Of a stretch of DNA of 5,879 nt, positions 1-5,279 are shown piece after piece. The position numbers were made by a program, and so were the translations under genes. The stretch lies in NCBI GenBank assembly GCA_021640185.1, contig JAJXDX010000132.1:1-5879 (forward strand), written 5' to 3'. This DNA comes from Oscillospiraceae bacterium (GTDB lineage Bacteria; Bacillota; Clostridia; Oscillospirales; Acutalibacteraceae). How positions within the stretch are numbered: position 1 is the stretch's first letter; the number at the start of each line of letters is the position of its first letter. The notes under the pieces are model-generated. The model saw only the letters and a program-made list of their open reading frames with translations, did not search any database and was not told the origin of the DNA.

Positions 1-71
1 CTGCCCAGCAGTGCGGCAACGGCCAGCAGCGCAAGCGCTCCGCGTCCCGCGATCAATACTTTTTTTACCAT
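1..71 (-). CDS. N-terminus of an exported or membrane-anchored protein (partial)
   Basis: Only the first 23 codons are in the window; the gene continues past the left edge. The readable start is MVKKVLIAGRG followed by ALALLAVAALLG. This is a short basic n-region (two lysines and an arginine) followed by an uninterrupted Ala/Leu/Val stretch, as expected of a signal peptide or first transmembrane helix. The ATG at 71-69 follows a purine-rich GGAAAGGGAG stretch with about 8 nt spacing. A recognisable promoter lies about 95 nt upstream on the same strand. An overlapping out-of-frame ATG at 79-77 opens only a four-codon ORF and is not the start. No lipobox cysteine is visible before the edge, so a lipoprotein can be neither supported nor excluded. 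The function is unknown. The terminator at 280-312 separates the gene from the oxidoreductase operon, so it is probably a separate transcription unit. Confidence 0.65.
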   Translation of the reverse strand, partial: MVKKVLIAGRGALALLAVAALLG

Positions 72-155
72 TGCCGCATCTCCCTTTCCTCCGTTGCCCG
101 CACCGAGATATTCGCGTTTTGCACATGAAGATCCGCTTTGATCGGCGTTTTTGTT

Positions 156-183
156 TCGATATCCTCATAATACCATCGATATC
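156..183. repeat. Duplicated 8-bp element around the leftmost promoter's -10 (candidate operator)
   Basis: TCGATATC occurs at 156-163 and again at 176-183, 20 bp apart start to start (about two helical turns). The second copy is part of the perfect 10-bp palindrome TCGATATCGA (176-185) inside the promoter spacer. The first copy lies at the expected transcription start. Two copies on one DNA face around a -10 element suit a repressor site. The core is AT-rich and short, so chance is possible. No regulator can be assigned. Confidence 0.35.
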
Positions 184-195
184 GACAGATCGCAA
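167..195 (-). promoter_or_regulatory. Sigma-A-type promoter with extended -10 for the leftmost gene
   Basis: Read on the minus strand, TTGCGA (195-190) is separated by exactly 17 nt from TATTAT (172-167). The -10 is preceded by TGG, which makes it an extended -10. The -35 matches consensus at 4 of 6 positions and the -10 at 5 of 6. Transcription would start near 160, giving a leader of about 90 nt before the ATG at 71. This is the best consensus promoter in the window and fits independent transcription of the leftmost gene. It is predicted from sequence only. Confidence 0.6.
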
Positions 196-279
196 TTCTC
201 TTTCTTTGTCAGATAGTACGGTATTTTTACCTTATCGCGATCTATCCATCCCGCTCTGTTCCCCGGCAAAAACGCAAAA

Positions 280-312
280 GCCGGGCGGGACCACGATGTG
301 GTCCCGCCCGGC
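280..312 (-). terminator. Intrinsic terminator of the epimerase-oxidoreductase operon
   Basis: A perfect 15-bp stem (280-294 pairing with 298-312) with a 3-nt loop (295-297) lies about 30 nt past the oxidoreductase stop codon. On the minus strand the stem is followed by TTTTGCGTTTTTG, an interrupted U-tract. The stem is almost entirely G/C. On the plus strand it has no U-tract, so it should act only for the minus-strand operon. The rest of the 72-342 gap holds the leftmost gene's leader and promoter, and I see no gene there. Confidence 0.85.
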
Positions 313-342
313 GGAAGTTCAGCTATCTAGTTGTTTTTCGGC

Positions 343-1293
343 TTACAGCGACTTCAAGATGTCGATCACCGTTTCCAGCTGCTCCGGACGCACCTTGTCG
401 GGGAACGTCCCGTTCCTCACGCAGTCGGCGAAATAATCGATCTCGTTAGCATAAGCGTCGCTCTGCGGCAGCCCGATGTCGCCGGTATCGCCCACCTTCG
501 CCTCGGCGGAGAGCGGCTCGAACACCTTGCCCTCCTGCTCGTAGACGGTCAGCTTGCCGTGCTCCCACGCCACGACGGCGTGCTCGAACTGGAAGCGGAA
601 GCCCGCCGTGAAGGGATACGGCGAATCGTACCACGCCGCCTCGGCCGTGACGAAGAAGCCGTCGAACTCATACGTCGCGACGAAATAGTCCTGCTCCGGC
701 CGCCGTGCGCGGCGGTCGCTCGCCCCTTTCGGCGCACCGAAAGCATAGACGAGGAAGTCCAGATCGTGGATGTGCAGATCGAACGGCACCAGACCGCTGC
801 GCTTTTCATCGCTCATCCAGCCGTCCCAGCTCCACTTCGGACGCACGCCGATCCGCTGCATCATGCCGGACAGCAGCTTGCCGTAGCGGCCGCCGGTGTA
901 GACCTGCCGGACATATTCGTATTCCGGCCAGAACCGCAGCACCTGCGCGATCATGAAGCAGACACCGTTTTTGTGCGCCGTACCGTACACCCGCGCGACG
1001 TCCTCACGCTTGAGGGACACCGGCTTTTCGCACAGCACATGGATACCGCGCTCCATCGCCTGCACGGCGAAGTCGGCGTGCAGATAAGTCGGCAGACAGA
1101 TATCCAGAATATCGATCTGCTCGTTGTCCAGCATCTCGCCAAAATCGGTGTAACGGTGCTTGTCCGGATACTTCTCCATCTGTTCCGGCCGGATATCGCA
1201 CAGCGCGACCAGCTCCGCGTCTGCCATGGCCTCCCACGCCGGGATGTGTGCGCCGCTGATCCCGCCGACGCCGACCAATGCTACCTTCAGCAT
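343..1293 (-). CDS. Gfo/Idh/MocA-family NAD(P)-dependent oxidoreductase
   Basis: This 316-residue protein is the usual length for the family and acts in the cytoplasm. The N-terminal Rossmann fold opens with a beta strand and the dinucleotide-binding loop GVGGISG (residues 8-14). The acidic CDIRPE segment (about 32-37) follows and should contact the adenosine ribose. The family's catalytic CEKP motif is at 88-91, with K90 the likely catalytic lysine. The C-terminal alpha/beta domain carries DLHIHDLD (172-179), matching the conserved Asp/His motif, with H176 the likely catalytic histidine. Members oxidise or reduce a hydroxyl of sugars, inositols, sugar acids or glycosides; the substrate cannot be read from sequence. 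An in-frame GTG at 1302 would add three residues but sits inside the Shine-Dalgarno site, so the ATG at 1293-1291 is preferred. The gene starts 5 nt after the epimerase stop, so the two are probably translationally coupled and serve one pathway. Family assignment is firm; the specific activity is open. Confidence 0.93.
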   Translation of the reverse strand: MLKVALVGVGGISGAHIPAWEAMADAELVALCDIRPEQMEKYPDKHRYTDFGEMLDNEQIDILDICLPTYLHADFAVQAMERGIHVLCEKPVSLKREDVARVYGTAHKNGVCFMIAQVLRFWPEYEYVRQVYTGGRYGKLLSGMMQRIGVRPKWSWDGWMSDEKRSGLVPFDLHIHDLDFLVYAFGAPKGASDRRARRPEQDYFVATYEFDGFFVTAEAAWYDSPYPFTAGFRFQFEHAVVAWEHGKLTVYEQEGKVFEPLSAEAKVGDTGDIGLPQSDAYANEIDYFADCVRNGTFPDKVRPEQLETVIDILKSL

Positions 1294-1298
1294 AGCTT

Positions 1299-2135
1299 TC
1301 ACCCTCCGTAAACTTCGTTGATGATGTTCTGCAGATAATCGCGGGCATACAGGATGTCCGCGTTCTGCTGCGCGCCGTCGATCTCGCGCTCGATCGTGAC
1401 CGAGCCGTCATAGCCCAGCTCGTGCAGCTTGACGAACAGCGCACGGAAATCCACCTTACCGTCGCCGATGCGCGTTTCCTCGCCCAGATCGTGGCCGTTC
1501 GTCGGATAACGGCCGTCCTTCGCGTGCAGCCCGCGCACGTATTTACCGAACACGTCCAGTGCGTCCACGGGGTTCGCCTTGCCGTACAGGATCAGGTTGG
1601 CCGTGTCCAGATTGACGCCGAGGTTATCGCACCCCACCTGCTCGAAGCAGCGCAGCATGGTCACCGGCGTTTCCTGCCCCGTTTCGAACAGCAGATACTG
1701 CCCATTGCCCTTCAGGTGCTCCGCCACCTGACGCACCGCATCGCAGAACGGCAAAAACTGCGGGTCGTAGGGGTTCTCCGGGATGAAGCCCATGTGTGTG
1801 ACCACGTCCGTGATCTGCAGCTGATGCGCGAAGTCTGCGCCGTCGCACAGGTTTTTGATGCGCATCGCCCGATATTCCGGCGGGACGAGGCCCAGCGTTT
1901 TTTGCCCCTCGTAGAAGTTCCACGTGACCGGGCCTTCCCAGCCGCACCAGAACGCCGAGGGCGTCACGCCGTATTCGTCGAGCATCGCGCGCAGGGCGGC
2001 GGCGTTCTCGTCCGTCCGGAACGCGGGCTGCCAGCTGAGCAGCTGACAGCTGCAAAACCCGCCGTCACGCAGCGTTTGGAATTTCTGCGGCAACTCGTTG
2101 ATGTCGTTTAAGTATACGCAAGTACCGATATCCAT
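1299..2135 (-). CDS. Xylose-isomerase-like TIM-barrel sugar (phosphate) isomerase/epimerase
   Basis: This 278-residue cytoplasmic protein has the length and motif order of the sugar phosphate isomerase/epimerase family (AP endonuclease 2-like TIM barrel; D-tagatose 3-epimerase, IolE, IolI and YcjR are relatives). The likely divalent-metal ligands are visible in order: E151 in LLFETG, D177 in NLDTAN, H204 in LHAKD, and E249 in TIERE. VTHMG (112-116) forms another typical barrel strand. Members isomerise or epimerise keto sugars, dehydrate inosose, or act on 3-keto glycosides. The ATG at 2135 follows an AAGGCGGA stretch about 5-6 nt upstream, a weaker site than its neighbours have. The gene is first in the operon and sits just ahead of the oxidoreductase. 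An oxidise-then-rearrange scheme resembling the YcjS/YcjR or Iol pairs is therefore an inference from context. No truncation or missing ligand is seen. The substrate is unknown. Confidence 0.9.
   Translation of the reverse strand: MDIGTCVYLNDINELPQKFQTLRDGGFCSCQLLSWQPAFRTDENAAALRAMLDEYGVTPSAFWCGWEGPVTWNFYEGQKTLGLVPPEYRAMRIKNLCDGADFAHQLQITDVVTHMGFIPENPYDPQFLPFCDAVRQVAEHLKGNGQYLLFETGQETPVTMLRCFEQVGCDNLGVNLDTANLILYGKANPVDALDVFGKYVRGLHAKDGRYPTNGHDLGEETRIGDGKVDFRALFVKLHELGYDGSVTIEREIDGAQQNADILYARDYLQNIINEVYGG
1302..1307 (-). promoter_or_regulatory. Ribosome binding site that sets the oxidoreductase start
   Basis: GGAGGG on the minus strand lies 8 nt before the ATG at 1293. It also encodes the last two glycine codons of the epimerase. 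The longer GTG start would share a base with this site and have no spacing, so the shorter 316-residue product is the better call. Confidence 0.8.
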
Positions 2136-2156
2136 GTTTTCCGCCTTTCTGCCGCC

Positions 2157-2182
2157 GATCTGACCAAAACCGCGATCAGATC
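2157..2182. repeat. Inverted repeat in the operon leader
   Basis: GATCTGA (2157-2163) and TCAGATC (2176-2182) form a 7-bp inverted repeat with a 12-bp spacer. It lies between the candidate -10 of the minus-strand operon and its first gene. It could be a regulator half-site pair or a weak leader hairpin. It is short enough to arise by chance. Confidence 0.25.
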
Positions 2183-2192
2183 ACCGGCAAGT

Positions 2193-2198
2193 ATTGTA
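2193..2198 (-). promoter_or_regulatory. Candidate -10 of the epimerase-oxidoreductase operon
   Basis: TACAAT on the minus strand matches the -10 consensus at 5 of 6 positions and would give a leader of about 50 nt. No good -35 lies 16-18 nt upstream, which would suit an activator-dependent promoter under the divergent AraC protein. A second hexamer, TATGAT, lies further upstream on the same strand and also lacks a -35. This is a tentative prediction. Confidence 0.35.
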
Positions 2199-2222
2199 TT
2201 TCGTTCGTTTTTATGGTATCAT
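2194..2222 (+). promoter_or_regulatory. Candidate promoter of the AraC-family regulator gene
   Basis: TTGTAT (2194-2199) and TATCAT (2217-2222) are separated by exactly 17 nt on the plus strand. They match consensus at 3 of 6 and 5 of 6 positions. The -10 lies in the near-palindrome TATGGTATCATA (2212-2223; 10 of 12 positions symmetric). The -35 overlaps the candidate -10 of the opposing operon, so the two promoters would compete for polymerase. The predicted leader is about 70 nt. Confidence 0.4.
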
Positions 2223-2249
2223 AGCCAAAGCAGAAAGAATAGGACGATC

Positions 2250-2275
2250 TTGACCACTATTTGGACGCCATTGAC
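2250..2275. repeat. TTGAC direct repeat at 21-bp spacing before the regulator gene
   Basis: TTGAC occurs at 2250-2254 and 2271-2275, so the copies lie on the same face of the helix. AraC-family proteins have two helix-turn-helix motifs and usually bind direct half-sites about 20 bp apart. These copies lie downstream of the predicted regulator promoter, where binding could repress it. Neither copy has a -10 element at the right distance, so they are not read as -35 boxes. The evidence is weak. Confidence 0.25.
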
Positions 2276-2296
2276 TTTTTTTGAGGAGGGACGGTC

Positions 2297-3154
2297 ATGC
2301 CGCTGGACAGCCAAAAGGAACTGACCCCGGTCATCTACGGCAACAGTGCGGTCAAGATCCTGCCGCCTTTTCGGATCGAACGGGACAGCCTTTGCTTCAC
2401 CGCACATTGGCACGAGCGAATGGAACTGATCCTGATCAAAGACGGCGCGATCACCTTGCAGATCGGCGAGCGGACGATCGAGGCTCAGGCGGGCGCGCTG
2501 GCGATCGTGCCGCCGGAGCGACCGCACAGCGGAAGGACGACGCACAGCGCCGTCACCTATCACACGATGATGTTCGACGTCCAGTCGTTTTATAACCAGA
2601 CGCACGCCGTGCAGCGGCTGCTGCCGCCGATCGTGCAGCAGCGGGTCGACTTTTTACCGGTCACGCGCGATCCGCAGATCGTCGGCCTGATGCGCGAGCT
2701 GCTGTCCGAGCCGGACGAGAAAGACGACTTCACCCCGCTGTTCATCATCGGCCGGGTGTACGAGCTGCTGGGGCTGCTGTACCGCCGCTGCCGCACCGAA
2801 ACGCAGCCCGTCCCGCCAACGGCCGACCGGATGCAGCAGGTGATCGACTACATCGCGGCGCACAGCGGCGAGGACATCGGTTCCGCCTCGCTCAGCCGCC
2901 TGTTCGGCTATGACGAGGCGTATTTCTGCCGCCGTTTCCGCGCGGCGACCGGGCTATCCCCGATGCAGTACATCCGCATATTGCGGCTGGAGCAGGCGCG
3001 GCGGCGGCTGGAGGAAACGGACGACCGCATCGCCGACATCGCGGCGGCGTGCGGCTTTGCGGACGCCGGCTATTTCACGCGGTGCTTCGGGCAGCATTTC
3101 GGCCTGTCGCCCAAGCAGCACCGCCTGCGCGCCAAGCAGGCGCAGGAAAACTAG
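2297..3154 (+). CDS. AraC-family transcriptional regulator with N-terminal cupin domain
   Basis: This 285-residue cytoplasmic DNA-binding protein has the usual size for cupin-type AraC regulators. Residues about 15-95 form the ligand-sensing cupin. Its HWHERMELILIKDG segment (37-50) carries two histidines and a glutamate, and the typical AIVPPERPH segment ends at H77. A variable helical linker follows (about 105-175). The C-terminal AraC/XylS domain has two helix-turn-helix motifs: the first at about 193-213 (SLSRLFGYDEAYFCRRF), the second at about 245-266 (IADIAAACGFADAGYFTRCF), closing with the signature GLSPKQHR. The ATG at 2297 lies 7 nt after GGAGG. The gene is divergent from the epimerase-oxidoreductase operon, its probable target. 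Binding of the pathway sugar or an intermediate to the cupin would switch the operon, which is inference from arrangement. The effector is unknown. The family call is certain. Confidence 0.96.
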   Translation: MPLDSQKELTPVIYGNSAVKILPPFRIERDSLCFTAHWHERMELILIKDGAITLQIGERTIEAQAGALAIVPPERPHSGRTTHSAVTYHTMMFDVQSFYNQTHAVQRLLPPIVQQRVDFLPVTRDPQIVGLMRELLSEPDEKDDFTPLFIIGRVYELLGLLYRRCRTETQPVPPTADRMQQVIDYIAAHSGEDIGSASLSRLFGYDEAYFCRRFRAATGLSPMQYIRILRLEQARRRLEETDDRIADIAAACGFADAGYFTRCFGQHFGLSPKQHRLRAKQAQEN

Positions 3155-3163
3155 ATGACGCAA

Positions 3164-3192
3164 AAAAGCCGCAGGCGCAGCCTGCGGCTTTT
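3164..3192. terminator. Bidirectional intrinsic terminator between convergent genes
   Basis: GCCGCAGGC (3168-3176) pairs perfectly with GCCTGCGGC (3180-3188) around a 3-nt loop. The flanking AAAA and TTTT lengthen the stem to 13 bp. On the plus strand the tail is TTTTGTTT, serving the AraC gene. On the minus strand it is TTTTTT, serving the histidine kinase. The hairpin begins 9 nt from each stop codon and fills most of the 47-bp gap. Confidence 0.93.
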
Positions 3193-3201
3193 GTTTATCG
3201 G

Positions 3202-4446
3202 TCATCTGAGCTCGGCGGTGAACACGATCGTGTGCCCGTCCCCGATCAGCTGGGCAAAGATCTGCCCGTGATGCCCCTCGGCGATGCCGCGGGCGATCGA
3301 CAGCCCGATCCCAAAACTGTCGCCCTCGCCGCTGCGCGACTTGTCGGCACGGTAGAACCGGTCGAACAATCGTCCGAGTTCCCCGGCCGCGGGCGGATCT
3401 GTACAGGCATTCTCGCAGCGGATGTCCACGCCGCGCCGCGCGCAGGAAAGCGAAAAGCGGATCGGCGTATCCGGCGCGGCATACTTGACGGCATTGTCTA
3501 ACAGGATGGAAACGAGCTGCCGTACGGCATACTCGTCGCCGGAATAGACGATGTCCGGCTCGACAGACAGCACCAATTCGTGCCCGGCCTCCTCGGCAAA
3601 ATCGGCAAAGGATCCCGCCGTTTCCTGCACCGCGTCGCTGACCGCGAAACGGCTCATGCGCAGCGGCTCGTCCTCCTCGTCCATGCGCGACAGGCGGACG
3701 AGGGCGGCCACCAGTTTCGTCAATTTGTCGGTCTGCCCCAGCGCCTTATCGATCCATTTTTGCTGGCCGCTCTCCATCTCCAGCACCTTCAGGCAGGTGT
3801 TGATCACGGTGATCGGCGTTTTCAGCTCGTGGCTCGCATCGGTGATGAACTGCTTCTGCCGCTCGGATGCCTGCACGACGGGATCGATCGCCCGGCGGGC
3901 GAACAGCAGCACCGCCACATAGACCAAAAGCGTGCACACCGCACTGGCGGCAAGCGAAAGCAGCACGGTCTGCCACACCGCGTGCATCTTCTCCTTGCAG
4001 GACAAAAACACCGCCGTATAGCCGTTGCTCGTTCGGCGTATGCTGTAGCGGAACGCGTGTCCGCTCGTGTAGCCGCTGCCTTCGCCGCGGCGCAGGGCAA
4101 AGCGCAGATAGCTGTCCACGTCGTCCTGCGTCACGGATACGATCTTGCCCAGATCCGACGCGGTCAGCGTCCCGTCCCCGGTATACCGCAGCACGAAATA
4201 GCGCATGGAGTACGGCAGCTCTTTATTGTCGTCGTTCCCGCCGCCCGGACGCTTCTCCGGCGGCGATATGTCGCCGCTTTTCGGCGGGAAGCCCCGGTCG
4301 GCGGCGATCATGCTCAGCTTGCCGTCCAAGTCGCGGCCGACGGAGATGTAGTTGGCCGCGTTCAGGATCAGCGACAGCAGCAGCAGTACGGAGATGACCG
4401 ACAGCATCGTGATCCGGATAAAGCGTTTTCGCAACCGTTCGATCAA
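3202..4446 (-). CDS. Membrane sensor histidine kinase of a two-component system
   Basis: This 414-residue kinase senses a signal outside the membrane and phosphorylates the adjacent response regulator. A basic start (RLRKRFIR) leads into transmembrane helix 1 (about 12-34). An extracytoplasmic segment of about 120 residues follows, with a Pro/Gly/charged stretch at about 52-78. Helix 2 lies at about 157-183. Only about 20 residues separate helix 2 from the H-box SHELKTPI (phosphorylated H206), so a full HAMP domain is absent. The ATP-binding domain has the N-box DNAVKY (N318), the F-box RLFDRFYRADKS (359-370) and the G2 box GIGLSIA (379-385). The usual DxGxG G1 box is replaced by a divergent ENACTDPPAAG region (345-355). 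Start is TTG at 4446, overlapping the regulator stop by 4 nt. The first downstream ATG (residue 14) would remove the basic start and clip helix 1. The domain pattern resembles kinases common in Clostridia, as I recall. The signal is unknown. Confidence 0.94.
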   Translation of the reverse strand: MIERLRKRFIRITMLSVISVLLLLSLILNAANYISVGRDLDGKLSMIAADRGFPPKSGDISPPEKRPGGGNDDNKELPYSMRYFVLRYTGDGTLTASDLGKIVSVTQDDVDSYLRFALRRGEGSGYTSGHAFRYSIRRTSNGYTAVFLSCKEKMHAVWQTVLLSLAASAVCTLLVYVAVLLFARRAIDPVVQASERQKQFITDASHELKTPITVINTCLKVLEMESGQQKWIDKALGQTDKLTKLVAALVRLSRMDEEDEPLRMSRFAVSDAVQETAGSFADFAEEAGHELVLSVEPDIVYSGDEYAVRQLVSILLDNAVKYAAPDTPIRFSLSCARRGVDIRCENACTDPPAAGELGRLFDRFYRADKSRSGEGDSFGIGLSIARGIAEGHHGQIFAQLIGDGHTIVFTAELR

Positions 4447-5138
4447 CCGCGCGGCACCTCCTCGGGGATCATCATCATGTAGCCCATCCCACGGTTCGCG
4501 CGGATGAGCGTCTGCGAGCCGATCGCGCGGATCCGCTTGCGCAGGTTAGAGATGTGCACCCAAACCACGTTGATCTCCGCATCGCTGTCCCAGCCCCAGA
4601 TGCGTTCCATGATCCGCTCGGTCGGCAGCACGACGTTCGGTGAGCGCATGAACAGCTCCGCCACCTGATACTCGCGGCTGCTCAGCCGCGCCTTCTGCCC
4701 CGTGCGGGTACATTCGATCAGCCCCGTGCCGGGATCGAGGCGCAGATCGGCGAAGGTCAGCACGTTCGGGTGGTATTCCCCGGCGCGGCGCAGCATGGCG
4801 CGCACGCGGCAGATCAGTTCGTCCGGCTCGAACGGTTTTGGCAGATAATCATCCGCGCCCGCGTTGAACCCGGCGATCCGGTCGTCCTTTTCGCCCTTGG
4901 CCGTCAGCATCATCACCGGGGTACGGATGCCGCGCTCGCGCAGTTTCTGCAGCGCTTCCATCCCGCTCATCTTCGGCATCATCACGTCCAGTACGATCGC
5001 ATCGTACCCGCCGCCCGACGCATAGTCCAAGGCATCCTGCCCGTCATATACGGTATCGACGACAAAAGCGTTTTTTTCAAAAAACACCGTCAGGGCCTCG
5101 GCCAGATCCCGTTCATCTTCTGCGATCAGTATACGCAT
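4443..5138 (-). CDS. OmpR/PhoB-family response regulator
   Basis: This 231-residue cytoplasmic transcription factor has the standard length. The receiver domain (1-118) shows the acidic pair E7/D8, the phosphoacceptor D51 in VLDVMMP, T79 in MLTA, and K101 in LPKPF. All conserved phosphorylation residues are present. The C-terminal winged-helix DNA-binding domain (about 125-224) includes LSSREYQVAELF, the recognition-helix segment NVVWVHISNLRKRI (190-203) and the closing wing with RGMGY. The ATG at 5138 follows GGAGGT at 9 nt spacing. It is the first gene of a two-gene operon with the kinase, its presumed phosphodonor. The upstream gap holds direct repeats at 11-bp spacing, typical of sites bound by this family. 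The likely targets are the divergent beta-helix gene and possibly its own operon; this is inference. No clear consensus promoter was found for this operon. Family assignment is certain; specificity is unknown. Confidence 0.96.
   Translation of the reverse strand: MRILIAEDERDLAEALTVFFEKNAFVVDTVYDGQDALDYASGGGYDAIVLDVMMPKMSGMEALQKLRERGIRTPVMMLTAKGEKDDRIAGFNAGADDYLPKPFEPDELICRVRAMLRRAGEYHPNVLTFADLRLDPGTGLIECTRTGQKARLSSREYQVAELFMRSPNVVLPTERIMERIWGWDSDAEINVVWVHISNLRKRIRAIGSQTLIRANRGMGYMMMIPEEVPRG
4456..4463 (-). promoter_or_regulatory. Ribosome binding site supporting the TTG start of the kinase
   Basis: GAGGAGGT on the minus strand is almost fully complementary to the 3' end of 16S rRNA. It ends 9 nt before TTG at 4446 and lies inside the last codons of the response regulator. 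No ATG or GTG in the kinase frame is better placed. The TTGA junction gives coupled translation of the two genes. Confidence 0.75.
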
Positions 5139-5201
5139 TTTCCATCGACCTCCGTTTTTTGTTCGATCGGTTCCTATCTGTAATAAAAGATAACCAGTAC
5201 T

Positions 5202-5230
5202 CCTAAAATATACCTAAAGCTGTACCTTTA
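5202..5230. promoter_or_regulatory. Direct-repeat array, candidate OmpR/PhoB-type operator
   Basis: CCTAAA occurs at 5202-5207 and 5213-5218, exactly 11 bp apart, and a variant CCTTTA follows at 5225-5230, 12 bp on. OmpR/PhoB-type regulators classically bind tandem repeats of about 7 bp at 11-bp period, and such a regulator is encoded next door. On the plus strand the third copy would fall near the -35 position of a possible -10, TACACT (5253-5258), which has no consensus -35. That suits activation of the gene at 5280. On the minus strand TATATT (5212-5207) overlaps the array, so the regulator operon may also be affected. This is a prediction from spacing and context. Confidence 0.5.
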
Positions 5231-5279
5231 AGTGCGTTTTATCCCACCGCGCTACACTACAGCCAAAGGAGGGATCCGT

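Noticed and set aside
187..243. AGATCGC / GCGATCT inverted repeat
   Set aside because: The 7-bp arms are 43 bp apart in sequence rich in GATC and CGAT words; most likely chance.
1294..1302. GTG start adding three residues to the oxidoreductase
   Set aside because: The GTG shares a base with the GGAGGG ribosome binding site and so has no spacing; the ATG at 1293 is correctly spaced.
331..1311. 326-residue plus-strand ORF opposite the oxidoreductase
   Set aside because: It mirrors the real gene almost exactly, has no ribosome binding site, an Arg/His/Leu-rich composition and no recognisable domain. Long antisense frames are expected in high-GC DNA.
1422..2111. 229-residue plus-strand ORF opposite the epimerase
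   Set aside because: The minus-strand product has all family motifs and metal ligands; this frame has none.
2219..2224. TATGAT on the minus strand as the operon -10
   Set aside because: No -35-like hexamer lies at 16-18 nt upstream, and TACAAT closer to the gene is equally good. Not resolved from sequence.
2219..2605. 128-residue minus-strand ORF across the AraC start and control region
   Set aside because: It overlaps the cupin-coding frame and the promoter region, and shows no domain.
3580..4482. 300-residue plus-strand ORF opposite the histidine kinase
   Set aside because: It has the His/Arg/Gln-rich composition typical of a shadow frame, no domain and no ribosome binding site, while the kinase motifs opposite are clear.
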